A stretch of 64,000 bases of DNA from Mastigias papua (GCA_964019165.1 OZ025281.1:3416240-3480239); one strand, 5' to 3'. Shown: positions 13,716 to 25,690, counted from the stretch's first letter. Made by a program: numbers and translations. Notes: generated by a model from the sequence alone, not told the origin.

Positions 13716-14052
13716 ATGAAGAACTCCCACAGAAAGGAGAACTTTCACAGAAAGGAGAACTCCCACAGAAAAGAGAACTCCCACAGAAAGGAGAACTCCC
13801 ATAGAAAAGAGACCTCCCACAGAAAAGAGACCTCCCACAGAAAGGAGAACTCCCATAGAAAAGAGACCTCCCACAGAAAAGAGAACTCCCACAGAAAGGA
13901 GGGCTCCCACAGAAGGAGAACTCCCACAGAAAGGAGAACTCCCACAGAAAGGAGGGCTCCCACAGAAAGGAGAACTCCAATAGAAAGGAGAACTCCCACA
14001 GAAAGGAGAACTCCCACAGAAAATAGAACTCCCACAGAAAGGAGGGGTTCCC
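13716..14052. repeat. 18-bp minisatellite, about 18 copies
   Basis: Units of GGAGAACTCCCACAGAAA with variants (AGAGACCTCCCACAGAAA, GGAGGGCTCCCACAGAAA). Because 18 is a multiple of three, single frames stay open on both strands (HRKENS/SFLWEF peptides), broken where a unit has lost one base near 13916. The array abuts the 3' end of a reverse-transcriptase remnant. Confidence 0.95.
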
Positions 14053-14054
14053 AG

Positions 14055-14827
14055 AGGTCATACATCTGTATATTTACAGCATAAGATTTTTGAGATTGTT
14101 TCATGAATTGTTACTTTCTCGTTCCTGTGTAGGAGCTCTTGAAAACTATAGTCATAATCATTTAGCAGCACCCTCAGAGCACAGTATTGAATACTATTGA
14201 CTATATTGTTTATGGTTCTTCCACAGAACATCCATATAAGTGGGCAGTAATTAAAATTTGTTAGTATAATTGATGTATACAATATTCTAGCCTTCTGGGG
14301 TTCCAGTTCCGGTACAACCTTTGAAAAACCTTTAACTTTATTGTTAATTTTTTGGCAAATAATCTTGATATGCTCGTTAAATCTAAGTTTTGAGTCAATG
14401 GTTACACCCAAAAGTTTTTCTGCATCAGACATATTAATGACATTGCCATTAATTTCAATGCTTAACTTGTGGTCTTCTTTTAACCCAAAGAAGATCAACT
14501 GGAATTTTTCTGTGTTTGCAACCATGTCATCAGTTTATACCAGATCATTGCCTCTCTCATGTTATTTTCAATACTTTTGGCAGCTTAATATAAGGTTTCA
14601 CCAGTTGCAAAAATTGTGTTGTCATCAGCAAAGTTGCAACCCTGAGAGTGCTCCATAGCATAAAGGAAATCATCTAAAACTATATTGAACAGTAGGGTAC
14701 CAAGTACAGATCCCTGTAGAACTCCTTTTGAAATGTTTTCCAGGTACTACGGCAAGTGCCCATTTTAACCCTTTGCTCTCTATCAGTGAGGTAACTGTAT
14801 ATGAATTTTAGACTGTTATTGCCAACG
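14055..14827 (-). pseudogene. Non-LTR retrotransposon RT remnant (Jockey/CR1-like)
   Basis: Read on the minus strand, the right part encodes GVGNNSLKFIYSYLTDREQRV, the RT region just before the catalytic loop. After stops and frameshifts, the ORF at 14525-14058 encodes KLLGVTIDSKLRFNEHI, NYCPLIWMFC and ALRVLLNDYDYSFQELL, which is the RT thumb and post-RT region of Jockey/CR1-type elements. The GVPQGSVLGPLLF and FADD motif region lies in the broken part. The endonuclease, the N-terminal RT and the 3' end are absent; both edges run into minisatellites. Confidence 0.85.
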
Positions 14828-15681
14828 CCATAGGGAGATGAAGAAAGAAATGCCATAGGGAGATGAACAAAGACATGCCATAGGGAGATGAAGAAAGAAA
14901 TGCCATAGGGAGATGAAGAAAGGAATGCCATAGGGAGATGAAGAAAGAAATGCCATAGGGAGATGAAGAAAGAAATGCCATAGGGAGATGAAGAAAGGAA
15001 TGCCATAGGGAGATGAAGAAAGAAATGGCATAGGGAGATGAAGGAAGAAATACCATAGGGAGATGAAGAAAGAAATACCATGGGGAGATGAAGAAAGGAA
15101 TGCCATAGGGAGATGAAGAAAGGAATGCCATAGGGAGATAAAGAAAGGAATGCCATAGGGAGATGAAGAAAGGAATGCCATAGGGAGATAAAGAAAGGAA
15201 TGCCATAGGGAGATGAAGAAAGGAATGCCATAGGGAGATAAAGAAAGTAATGCCATAGGGAGATGAAGAAAGAAATACCATAGGGAGATGAAGAAAGAAA
15301 TACCATAGGGAGATGAAGAAAGAAATACCATGGGGAGATGAAGAAAGGAATTCCATAGGGAGATGAAGAAAGGAATGCCATAGGGAGATGAAGAAAGAAA
15401 TGGCATAGGGAGATGAAGGAAGAAATGGCATAGGGAGATGAAGAAAGAAATGCCATAGGGAGATGAAGAAAGAAATGCCATAGGGAGATGAAGAAAGGAA
15501 TGCCATAGGGAGATGAAGAAAGGAATGCCATAGGGAGATAAAGAAAGGAATGCCATAGGGAGATGAGGAAGGAAATGCCATAGGGAGATGAAGAAAGGAA
15601 TGCCATAGGGAGATGAGGAAAGAAATGCCATAGGGAGATGAGGAAAGAAATGCCATAGGGAGATGAGGAAGGAAATGCCAT
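14828..15681. repeat. 25-bp minisatellite, about 34 copies
   Basis: Units of GCCATAGGGAGATGAAGAAA plus GAAAT repeat every 25 bp with variants (AGGAAT, AGATAAAG, GATGAGGAAG). Since 25 leaves remainder 1 on division by 3, three units make a 25-codon super-period, and all three minus-strand frames stay open, giving LWHSFLHLPMAFLSSSPYGI-like peptides of about 290-345 residues. The CCTATGGC of the unit also occurs at the RT junction (PYGVGNNS). Confidence 0.97.
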
Positions 15682-15984
15682 GACACAAATATAGGCACAG
15701 TAACTTCTAAGCGCCATTTCTATACTAGATATTCAACACACAAACATAAAGCACAAGCAGTTGAGAAATTGAATAACAGTTATTGGTGCATTCATTACCA
15801 ACTAGTCTAATAAGCCTTTTATATAGAGTTTTGCTGTGCATTTGATAATACTGTGGCATTTATCAACACCCATAAGCTATGACAGTAGCCTCAGTTCTTG
15901 AAGCAATCGCATAGCACTTACCAAAACTGGAACTTTTTCTATTCCTATCGTTTTGGTGCAGAAAACATAAGAAATCCGATGGTA
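15682..15984. other. Gene-free stretch
   Basis: Nothing recognisable between the 25-bp array and the dispersed repeat that follows. Confidence 0.4.
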
Positions 15985-16877
15985 CGTTGATGTGTCTATG
16001 CATACCTGCAATGGGAGCAAGGGCATTTAGCAAATGCTGTAGGACCCGGACAAACGATGCAACATCATATAGCACGGTGCAACATTCTGAAGGATATCAC
16101 ACTTGATGCAACATCATGCAGCCAATGTTGCCCACTGCAACATGGGTGGTCAAACGATGTTACATCAGTGGTCTGCAACAAATGCTGCAGGAAGCATTGC
16201 ATCGTCAGGCTGGGGTTAAGTAAGAAACAATGGACACGAACTAAATAGATTATGTAAAGTCATGTTCATGCGGGCAACAGTGGATTGGAAATAATCTGGA
16301 CAGGATCTATCAGATCCAGTTGCAATTGGACCCTTCTGCCTATCTTATTTATAACATGCAAAAGTAGATCGGATGGACTACTAAACTCGATTTACTCTGA
16401 AAGAAGTCCAGAAGTAGGTCAGATAGCAGACCAGAATTGGATCGGATCTACGATATCTCGTCTAAACGCAGGGTCAATACGTACCAAATTTAGAATGGAT
16501 CCAGGATCTTCAAATCTAGCTTGGCTCGTGTAAGTCAGGCCTAACATTCTGATTTTCTTATGGGTACTGGATAAAAGGATATCGCATGAAGATGCATCGG
16601 TAACTTTAAATCTCATACTCTTGATTTCATGTTTTATTTCAATATATTGTTACAGGCAGACATTCATTTAAATACTGTTAATGAATTGGCCCTGTTTAAG
16701 GGGAAATATCTAAATCGGAAAAATAGAAATTGCGTTCGTTTTTATAATCCAGGAGAGTCATATTAATAAGGGTACTGGAAATAAGCAGTAATGGATAAAC
16801 AGGGCGTGTTTTTATAATAGGCAGGAGTGTCCAGGTGTGAAGGAGTAGATTGGAAGTGAGAAAAGAACGATAAAATT
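15985..16877 (+). mobile_element. Dispersed repeat (non-autonomous transposon), forward copy
   Basis: This segment is the reverse complement of about 35205-36195, with many substitutions and small indels. Shared landmarks include GCATTTAGCAAATGCTGTAGG, ATGCAACATCATGCAGCC, ATGCAAAAGTAGATCGGATGG and GAATTGGCCCTGTTTAA. It contains many short inverted motifs (GCAACAT/ATGTTGC, GATCC/GGATC). There is no transposase. It may be a nest of two elements; the ends are approximate. Confidence 0.75.
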
Positions 16878-17685
16878 AGATGTCACTTGTCACTTGCTCG
16901 CCCGTATATTTTCCTGCATGTTTGCCTTTTTGCCTTTTTGCCTGCTTGCAGTTTGCCTGCATGTTTACTTTTTGCTTGCTCTCGTATTGTCTTGATTTGT
17001 TTCTTACTTGCCTGCATATTTCCCAGCATCATTGCTTTCTTGCCTCACGCGTATTTTCTCTTTTACTAACTAAATCTCTCTCTTACTTGTTCTCTTACAT
17101 CTTTTTATTTGCTAACTTTGTTACATAATTGTGTTCCTACTTCCTGTGCACTTTTGATTTTCAAGGCTTTAGCAATCCTTAAAGATTACAATGTTCAAGT
17201 GAATGTTTGCAGCGCATGAAACGGTCGTCGGATCGATAAGAGTAGATCCGTATAAACCAATTCAAGTAATGGTGGACACAAACCCTTGCATTTGATGCTT
17301 CAACTAATATGTTGACGCTAAGAGAAAGGTCAAATGCACACTTACGGAATTTAAACTCAAAGCAGGGGGGAAATGATGATGATGTAGAAAGCATTCTTTA
17401 CTTAGCTTGTCGAAAGAGGACCCTGAACTAGAGGTAAGGACATAAGAGGAAAGTAGCTATGCTATCTGTGAGGCCACATGAGAAGCAGACAGTTTTATGG
17501 AAGGTCCGACTGAAACTCACTTCTATCTGATAATAATTACATATTATATTTATATATTTATGTCGATAAAAGGCTTCAAAGTAAAATCAATCTTTGGGCT
17601 CTTTCGATACCAATATTGTGCTCACCCCAGCGTTATTAGAAGTCGGATAGGTCTGAAACAGGTCCTGAAATAGGAAATGTTTACA
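16878..17685. other. Gene-free stretch with TTGCCTGC-rich part
   Basis: Between about 16880 and 17060 the + strand is pyrimidine-rich with scattered TTGCCTGC/TTTGCCT repeats. The rest shows nothing recognisable. Confidence 0.4.
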
Positions 17686-17903
17686 GATCTGCAGTTTTAT
17701 ATACATACAATGTGATACAATGGGTTGGTATTACATAATGGGCGTGGTAGACATTGAAATCTGGCAAGCTACAAAAGAGATAAACTATTAAATCTTAATA
17801 TTATCTGAAATTTAATATATGCTAATAGATATAATAGCTACCCATTAATTTGTGATGAATTTGATGAGCAGTTACAGATAAGCCCTATTAACAGATTCAC
17901 TCT

Positions 17904-18272
17904 GTTAAGAACGTAAACAACTTTCTAGTAAATAACCTTTTTTGGTAAACATCCTTTGTACAAAGTGTAACGTTCACACCTATATTGTCGTAAACATGTT
18001 TTTATAGAAACCTTTATTGTAAACACCTTTTGTTTGAAGTTTAAAGTTGACACCTACATCGTGGTAAACATGTTTTTGTAGCCGTATTTAAAAGTAAACA
18101 ATAGGACCAAATTATCAAGGGACATTATAGATTTTACTATAAAGTCAGCTCGCAAGTACATTATTCTCACTTAGATTTTATAGTTCTTCGAGAAAGTTAA
18201 TATTGTGTTAGTTCTAGATTAACGCTTTGTCTTTCTCTTTGTTGATTTCTGCTGAAAAACATAACACACTCT
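17904..18272. mobile_element. 369-bp insertion in unit A2, flanked by CACTCT
   Basis: Relative to A3 (near 25900), A2 has extra DNA bounded by CACTCT at 17898-17903 and 18267-18272. Inside, a block of about 80 bp starting GTAAACATCCTTTGTACAAA is followed by a diverged tandem copy starting GTAAACACCTTTTGTTTGAA, each with GTAAACATGTTTTT(A/G)TAG. This may be a small transposon with a 6-bp target duplication, or A3 may have lost it by recombination between the two CACTCT. Confidence 0.5.
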
Positions 18273-20007
18273 TTCCCTACTGACAGGTCGATTGATTTCA
18301 TTTACAGCTGGAGGAAGTGAATCACATCCACAATTATTGTAGGCCCTGGTCTGAAAGCCAACATCTGGAACATATTATCTAGAGAGCTAGACTAGTCATA
18401 CATAAAATCATCAGAAATTTCATTATAACTCACATCATAAAGTATGTCAAACAGAATTTACTTTTAAGTGCCTGATTATATGGAAGCGGGATGGTTCGAT
18501 ACACGGTATGGCTTGCTTGTCGAAAGAGACATTAGGTTAGTATAATATGCAGAGGAGGCTCTTACGAAATGTGTTGATCTATGTCCGTCCGTAATAGACC
18601 CTCTTTTTTTCTACTGATTGTTACATTTTGTATCTATCAATCCACAAGTTAGTGTTTTTCAGTATCCCTAACCAACGAGGATTATGGAGAGAAAGCTCAG
18701 TTTAAAGCAATGTTTGGTTATTTGTTAGGCCTTCAAAGCATCGATTTTCCATCCGTAACGCAGCTGATTTTGGTACTTGGGCCGGAGATTGTCTCTGCAA
18801 GTAGGCCAAAAAATCTGACAGTGCCTGCTGACCAAAGCTCTCTGTGTTGCATAGATTCATAGATATTAGGCCTAAAAAGCTATGGTTGATCGCAATGTTT
18901 CTTACTTAACATCTGTCTGTTAGTTCTTCTTGCAGCCGAAGTTTGTCGATATTAATATCCAAATTGTTGAATACCTTAGGCGCCTTTTTCAGGAGCTTGT
19001 ATGTTTGTAAGTTATTGATGTAAAATTTTATATTGGGCATAAAAACATTTTCCAATACCGTCATGACTTCATTTACACTTAGACACTGTTGAACCCGAAT
19101 TCTCTTCAGAGGCTGTAGTAAGATCAGTAGGAGCTGATTTGCTAACAGCTTCAGCCATTTGATTCTCGTGCATGGTGATGAAAAGACAATTTACATGCTC
19201 TACTATTTGTTATGTGGTTGTTATTTCATTAACAAGCAATGGACTAAAGGTAGAAAAGGATGAATTTTAAGTTGAATATCAATTTATTGCAACACTTCAC
19301 CTACCATGATGAATTTAATCAACCTGTGCAATGCTTTTATGAGGAGAGGTGCATTTTGAGCCCGCTTGCCGGCTGGTTCTGTTTGATATGTCATGGAGAC
19401 ATGTCAGCTCGTTTAGTGAGCCAGCACGGTAGCCGGGCTGGCTCACTTCCATGCATTGCCAACTTATGTTTTACGTACAGCGGACTATGCAAGTCAGCCG
19501 ATTCGCTTCCAGAGTCAGTCCGTTTACCTGGTCAGCTTGCCTCATATAATCAGCTTGCCGTAAGATACGTCTCTATGCAGTATAATTATTTGGCAAGCAA
19601 TTTTTCACATTGCTTTAGAACACCCTTTGTATCTTGGCCAACGTACAGAATAAGAAACGAATTAACCTGTCTTTCAATTGTCTTGTTTGCCACGTCAATG
19701 AACAATTTGGGAGCTCATCATTAATTTCCAAGGGAGACCTCGCAAGATAATAGCATCAGAATGCAAATAAGAAATGCATTTTTACATGACAATGGAAGTA
19801 CATTGAACTTAGGATTTTCATGGATTCACAAGAGCTGCATTTTTGAGTGCAGTTGTCCTAGTTTCGTCTCGTGGAGTATAACCTGCTGATATGTCTATCT
19901 TCTAACTGTTGTCATTACTCATTGGTCGGTCCTGCATCGCTCACATACTGATGGCACGAAGGAGTCAAACATGCTCATTAAGTCATGAGGCGGATTTTTG
20001 TCAAATT

Positions 20008-20025
20008 GACCGTTGCTCGACGGTC
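20008..20025 (+). promoter_or_regulatory. Conserved GACCGT-N6-ACGGTC palindrome upstream of copy A2
   Basis: The same 18 bp as upstream of A1 and A3, in the same position relative to the ATG at 20087. Confidence 0.4.
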
Positions 20026-20086
20026 ACATTATCCTCTCCAATTCGTTTCGCCTTCTGAAGTATGTGACCAACTATAATAATCCATC

Positions 20087-21721
20087 ATGGAGTTGAATGG
20101 AGAAGACAGCGAGAAGCACTCTCTTTTGGAACTTGATGATGAGGGAATACCACGATCAACCAACGAATAAGAGGTGCAAGAATTGAGAAAGAGTCTGGAT
20201 GGCTTTGACGTTTTCGTTTATGTTATTACCACTATTATTGGTGCTGGAATATTTGTCTCTCCCGCACTTGTGGCTAGATACACGAATTGCATGGGAACAT
20301 CATTAATGGTATTTACCATATCCGGTATTTTTTGTCTCTTTGGCTCACTTTGCTTTTGTGAAATGGCAGTATCACTCCGAAAGACTGGGAATCGATATAT
20401 ATTTATCAAAGAAGCTTACGGAGATCTAGCCGGATTCTGTACAATATGGGCGCAAACATTGATTATATCTCCAACCAGTGTAGCTGTGGTTTCTGTTGCG
20501 ATCAGTGAACATGTTGTGGGGATGTTTACTGATGTTCTGACTGATGAGGGCCAATGGTTGGTACGGGTTATAGCAGTAGTATGTGCTGTTTTATCATGCA
20601 TCATCAACTGCGTGAGCATACACTTCGCAGCCAAAGCTCAAGGTTTGGTTGGAACTGTACAACTTTGTGGACTGATGCTTTTTGTATTTGTTGGGATATG
20701 GAAAGTGTCTACTGGAGGAACGAAAAATTACAAAGTAATGTTTAAAAGCACAGGCAATAGAAGCCTGGATTTCAACAACCTCAGCTTAGCATTCGTAAGT
20801 GCACTATGGTCATACGATGGATGGGGAGGAATAGTTTCTTTGACTGAAGAAGTGCGCCATTTGAATCAAGATCTTAAATTTGGAATCATCACTGGAATAC
20901 CATTCGTAATTGTGTGCTTTCTGTTGCTGAATCTTGCTTTTATGTCCACTTTGACGCACGAAGAAATAGGACGATCTGTTACTGTTGCAACTACATTTAT
21001 TGAGAGGACATTAGGAGTGAGGTATGGAGTTATTGTTCCTATAATCGTTGCGCTGAGTTGCTTCGGAAATCTGAATTCGACATTTATGTACGGATCAAGG
21101 AGTGTGTTGTCAGCCGCAAGAGAAGGGCATTTCCCAAAGCCGCTTTCATACATCCACAACAAAAGGTGTACCCCAATTCCGGCATTGCTATGCCTACTGA
21201 TATTGTCAATGCTTTGGACTTTTACTTTGGGTTCTCAATTAGTGAGCCTTGTCGCGTATTACTCTGTGTCAATTTGGTTGCTATATTGTGTTGCCTTATT
21301 TGGCGTCATCGTTCTAAGAATCAGGCGGCCAGATTTGAATAGACCATACAAAGTGTGGCTGATATATCCAATTTTGACAAGTTTAATATCGGCATACTTC
21401 ACAATAGCCCCTAGTTTCAAGCGCCCCGTCGAGTTTTTAATTTGTCTAATCGCTGTACTATCTGCAGTTCCAGTTTATTTCTTTGTTTTCCACTGTGTAC
21501 CGAACTACCTGCAAGGCAGTAAGTTGCAAGTATATGCGTGGATACTTGATCACTTTCCTTTGGCTGAATGTGTTGTGGCAGAAGATACAAGGGCATTGTT
21601 TTCCGATGGTAAAGAAGCAGCGTTGTCCAATAGTGATAAAGCATTGCTGTTTAACGATAATAATGAAACATTGTTTTCCAGTGATGAAAAGGCATTGTCT
21701 TCCAATGTGAGAAAGAAATAG
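20087..21721 (+). pseudogene. SLC7-family transporter, copy A2, with premature stop at codon 28
   Basis: The ATG at 20087 aligns with the start of A3, and the first 27 codons nearly equal A3. Codon 28 is TAA (20168-20170) where A3 has CAA. The remaining frame is open to 21721 and carries every family landmark: IIGAGIFVSP, WSYDGW, VALSCFG, AAREGHFP, RCTPIPALL and RRPDLNRPYKVW. The next in-frame ATG (in TNCMGTS) lies after TM1, so re-initiation would give a transporter without its first helix. The loop between TM3 and TM4 lacks cysteine. The C-terminal tail has the same expanded repeats as A3. The single lesion in an otherwise intact frame points to a recent null allele, an assembly error, or stop readthrough. 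Confidence 0.85.
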
Positions 21722-22311
21722 CTTGACATTAAGTAGTTGCAAGGAGCTAGTAAGGCGAATCTCGAAGTGTTTCAATGATAACGTTTGAAATTTAGTTCTA
21801 TCATATTACCCCCAAATGTTGATAACTAGCTGTTCATCGTTATACTTTACAGGCACCCCCATCTCCACTAGAACAATGCCGGTTCGTGGTCGAGACATTT
21901 GAGCGATTATTGGGCGCGTTAACTTTCCTGTATAGCATGTACTTCATCCGAGAACTAACATTATTTTGGTGATTGGTTGCTGAATGTTTCATCTAGAGTA
22001 AACAAATGCTATTTGTTCCAGGACTTTTCACGACTATTGAATATGTATGATCAGCGATATTTCAAAGCAGTACCACCATTGGGAAGAGGGTAGAGTGTGT
22101 ACAGCTATCTGATGAAAGCTCAGTTAACCTGACGTTCTCAACTTTTATAAGGAGGTAAAAAATTGAATGGAAGTTGCCAGTCTCAAGTTTTAGAAGTTAA
22201 TTGCTGAGTTAGATGAAGCTAACGATTGAAGTAAATTTAAAATGCTAATAGTTCTGTTTTCTTAAACGGCCGTTGCACGCCTAACACTTAAAAGTGTTAA
22301 CTAAACAGAAA

Positions 22312-22315
<4 letters not shown>

Positions 22316-22407
<92 letters not shown>

Positions 22408-22408
22408 T
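22316..22408. repeat. (TA)n microsatellite after A2
   Basis: A TA tract about 595 bp after the A2 stop, preceded by the palindrome AACACTTAAAAGTGTT. It is positionally equivalent to those after A1 and A3. Confidence 0.97.
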
Positions 22409-22675
22409 AAGAGTTGCAGAAAGGTTTTTATGCGATTATGTATGAAAGCATTGTATCAGCGTGTACAATTCATTTGGTCTGGAAGTCTTACTACTTGAAA
22501 GATTTTTTGATTTATCTGGTGTTAGTCGGGCCTGTTAGCGGATAGATCGTGCAAAATTTGATGCCAGCATGAAAACTTCACATCTTATGTAGTTTGGGCC
22601 GTAGAAAACTATACAGAACAGACTGAAGCTGAAAAATGCCCCCAAAAACTACTTTTAGAGCAAATACCTCGTTCC

Positions 22676-23165
22676 CAGGCCTCCCAGTTATAACACTGAT
22701 TTGGGACCGACACAATTGCTCCATGTTATTTAAATTTGGTATTTATATACATTCTGATGCGCATTACTTGATAAAATAAAATTCACGACTGTAAATTACC
22801 TATTTTCTATTTTTAGAAGATGGACTGGACCCCAAGCCTCAAACTTACATCATTGATGTAGGATTGACTGAGTAGTTCTATATCAATAACATTTGGCATT
22901 TACAGACATTCTGATGCGCATTATTTGGTGAAATATAAATCATGGCGAGAAATTACCCTATTTTCTATTTTTAGAATATTTGACTCGGCCCCAGGCCTCA
23001 GACTTATAACTTTGATTTGGTCAATAAAATATTGCATTTACAGAAGTTCTGATGCGCATTATTTGATGAAATATAAATCAAGGCGGGAAATTGCTAGTTT
23101 TTGTTTAGAAGAGTATACTCAGCCCTAGGCCAAGTACTTATAACATTGATTTATGACCAATACGG
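22676..23165. repeat. Tandem repeat, unit about 155 bp, about 3.5 copies
   Basis: The blocks start CCCAGGCCTCCCAGTTATAAC (about 22676), CCCAAGCCTC (about 22832), CCCAGGCCTCAGACTTATAA (about 22990) and CCCTAGGCCAAG (about 23123). Each contains ATTCTGATGCGCATTA(C/T)TTG and TATTTTCTATTTTTAGAA. The copies are diverged and non-coding. Confidence 0.8.
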
Positions 23166-24807
23166 TAGCCCCATGCATGGCCGTGGTGTGTGCCACTTGA
23201 TGCAAAATGTAATATATAGAATTTGCTTTATGATGTTAAATGTGTGTCGGACCATGGCCATCGAGTTGATATTCTCATGCAATAATGCCATTAATGTCCA
23301 TATTGACTTGACTGGAACACTGTTCACTTGATTTGCATGATAGCCTGACCAAGACACACGAGCTTTGATACTGTCTTCAACTCTCTCTTCATTTAGGCTA
23401 TTTATTGCATTTAGCCACTTGCTTCTTTCATGAAATGCATTGATACTTTGGGCCTCAGTGTAATTTACAGATTGCAGAGCGAATTCCGGAACCTTTTTTA
23501 TTACTTGTGGAAGCACTGTATAATTCTCAGGTAGCTCAAGTTTTATCTCTTTTCCACCGATGTTGGAAACTGCTACCATTTCTATTTCTACGTTTGCTTC
23601 TGGGTGTTGAAAAACAGAAATGCTTGTTCCATGAAATGACTCTCTTGATGTATTTGAGGAAGTGTTATGGTCGATGTTATCGATAGCAGCGGTTGTGAAG
23701 AGTCCATTTTTTATGCTTGGAGGGCAGACAACCCCCTCTTCATTGTACTTCTTGCACAGCTGTTTTGTCAATGAAAGTTCGACACTCTGTACTCTATTGT
23801 AAGACACTCCTAGTCCGTTCTTCGCTACCATATTTACCATTTCTCTTTTGCAAGTTTTTGAGTGAATCAGTAAACCTAAGAAAAGAGGAAATGGGGTTTC
23901 TTGCTCAGTTGTATGTCACACGTTGTCAGTTATGCTTTTCTGGCGTCTCTTTTTCAATAGATTACAGCGAATTATCTGAGCTATGTTCAACTACGTTTTG
24001 CTCTCTACGAGGGGCACATGGTCAGATAAGCTTGCACCTCCTATGATCATGCTGATTAAGGTAACCAATGATAAAGGGACTGATTTCTCTTCACATCCAT
24101 CTATAAGCAGGTTCTTGATGTTCCTTTCTTGCGCATCTACTTGTTTCCTAATAATCTTTGCAGCCTTCGAGATGCAAATTCCGTCTTCCTCGTAACTTTG
24201 CTGGCACGCCCCAAAGATAGCTTTGCCTACTTCTTCCCTAAAATGTCAGAAGAATATCTTTGCCTTTCCTATGCTCTGCTAATTCAGGCATTCGATTTAA
24301 GATCTTTGATTTCAGCCTAGAACTGTGCACATTCTTAACCATTTCAGCTGGAGTCCCATGTTCTTCTAGACGTTTGCAGTATATTGCTTTAATATCACTT
24401 AGTTTTAATACAGGAATTATATCTGAATATCTATGCGTATCCTTTAAGTATTCTATGATCTCAGCAAGAACGATACCTTCCATGATTGACTGTTCTGATT
24501 CTTCTTTGGAATCAGACTTATTGTTGAAATCACGAAGACGATTGTACAGAGTGGCAAGACATGTCTTCTGGTAAACAGCCTCGATAGCAATCATATCACC
24601 GGCACTAAATTTCGCAAGAAGCTTTTCATCTTGAAGCTGAATGGCAGCGTCACGTGCCCTTCTATCTAGACTAAGCGTTTGAACTTGGGTCAGATTTTCA
24701 TCTGTGCCCACTTTCTCGCAGAAGAAACATTGAGGTACAAAATTGTGTGCACTATATCTTGCTCTCGTTTTGGGGGTCGAAATTAAATCTTTTTCATCAT
24801 TTCCCAT
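23151..24807 (-). pseudogene. Remnant of a multi-copy uncharacterised protein
   Basis: On the minus strand, ORF block 24807-24238 (189 residues) contains QCFFCEK (a CxxC pair), LDRRARDAAIQLQDEKLLAK and LSAGD-like FSAGDMIAIEA. Block 23840-23151 contains LGVSYNRV, VVCPPSIKNGLFTTAAIDN and SFHGTSISVFQHP. I recognise these blocks as two parts of a large protein present in many copies in cnidarian and other aquatic invertebrate genomes; its function is unknown to me. The stretch between is broken by stops and frame changes. High copy number suggests that it travels with a transposable element, but I see no transposase here. It lies directly next to a Penelope-like RT on the same strand. Confidence 0.65.
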
Positions 24808-24844
24808 TGACTTTCTCTTTTTGGTGGCTCGCCCATAATGATCC

Positions 24845-25690
24845 TCATCGCATCTGTTCTTGCAATTTTTCTATCCAGCAGTGTTGGATAAGGCCAAGCT
24901 TATAGGAAGAGGAGGTAAAACTGAAAAAATCAGTAAGCAAGCCAGTAAACGTCTTTTTGCGATATACCGAGGTTATGAGATTAGAAGGATCCTTATTGTT
25001 GATGAAGACATCCAGAAAGGCCAAAGTATTATTACTTTCTTTTTCCATGGTGAACTTAATGTTATCATGTTGTGAATTAAGAAAGTCAAAGAAGAGAGAC
25101 GCATCATGCCCATTGTTGAAAAGACAGAAAGTGTCATCAACATATCTACGGTAGAATTGGATAGAAGGACCTTTGTATTTACTAAGCCATGAATGCTCTT
25201 GATGCCCTAAGAAAAGATTAGCTAAGACAGGAGCAAGTGGAGATCCCATAGCAACTCCATCTATTTGGTCAAACACTTTACCATCGAAAAGAAAATGAGT
25301 TTGAGCAGTGGCAATTGAGAACAGTTTAACAAGATCAACCTTAGAAAGTTTGATATTAGTGTTTTCATCTGTAATATAAGAAACAGCAAGATCTATACAC
25401 TCCCTAAAGGGTATTTAGTGAACAAACTCTTCACATCAAAAGAAACCATATACTAATTAGATATATATGAATAGTGTTGAGTTCCTGTACAAAAGAAAAA
25501 GAATCAGAAATAGTATATGTGCTGGGTATGTGCGGTTGAAGAAGATTCCAAAGATATTTGGCCAATTGATAGTTGTAAGTGCGAATGGAGGAAACAATAG
25601 GTCTAAACAGTGGTACTACATTGGGAGATTTAATTTTATGCATTTTGGGTAGACCATATATGCGTGCTGGCTACGACTCAGTAGGATAAA
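24845..25690 (-). pseudogene. Penelope-like element reverse transcriptase fragment
   Basis: Read on the minus strand from about 25690: LPKMHKIK, then RPIVSSI and YTISDSFSFVQELNT (ORF 25643-25431), then after interruptions FDQIDGVAMGSPLAPVLAN and FYRRYVDDTFCLF with the catalytic YVDD near 25133-25144, and FLDVFINN (ORF 25276-24845). These are RT motifs 2-6 of Penelope-like elements. The GIY-YIG endonuclease and the terminal repeats are missing. The right edge coincides with the start of duplication unit A3. Confidence 0.88.

Larger units (their letters stand above)
17690..22530 (+). repeat. Segmental duplication unit A2
   Basis: From TACAATGTGATACAATGGGT near 17705 to about 22.5 kb this matches unit A3 (from about 25.70 kb) closely and unit A1 more distantly. 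Unit A2 differs from A3 by a 369-bp insertion at 17904-18272 and by a stretch of about 110 bp near 18855-18945 that A3 lacks. Confidence 0.88.

Noticed and set aside
13663..15681. CRISPR array
   Set aside because: Two repeat arrays occur, but units are contiguous without unique spacers, and the genome is animal.
14680..15717. Three long minus-strand ORFs of 290-345 codons
   Set aside because: All three frames are open only because of the stop-free 25-bp repeat; no non-repetitive coding sequence apart from a short RT tail.
20174..21721. A2 starting at 20174
   Set aside because: That codon is GTG; the true homologous ATG is at 20087, followed by a stop at 20168. I annotated A2 as disabled instead.
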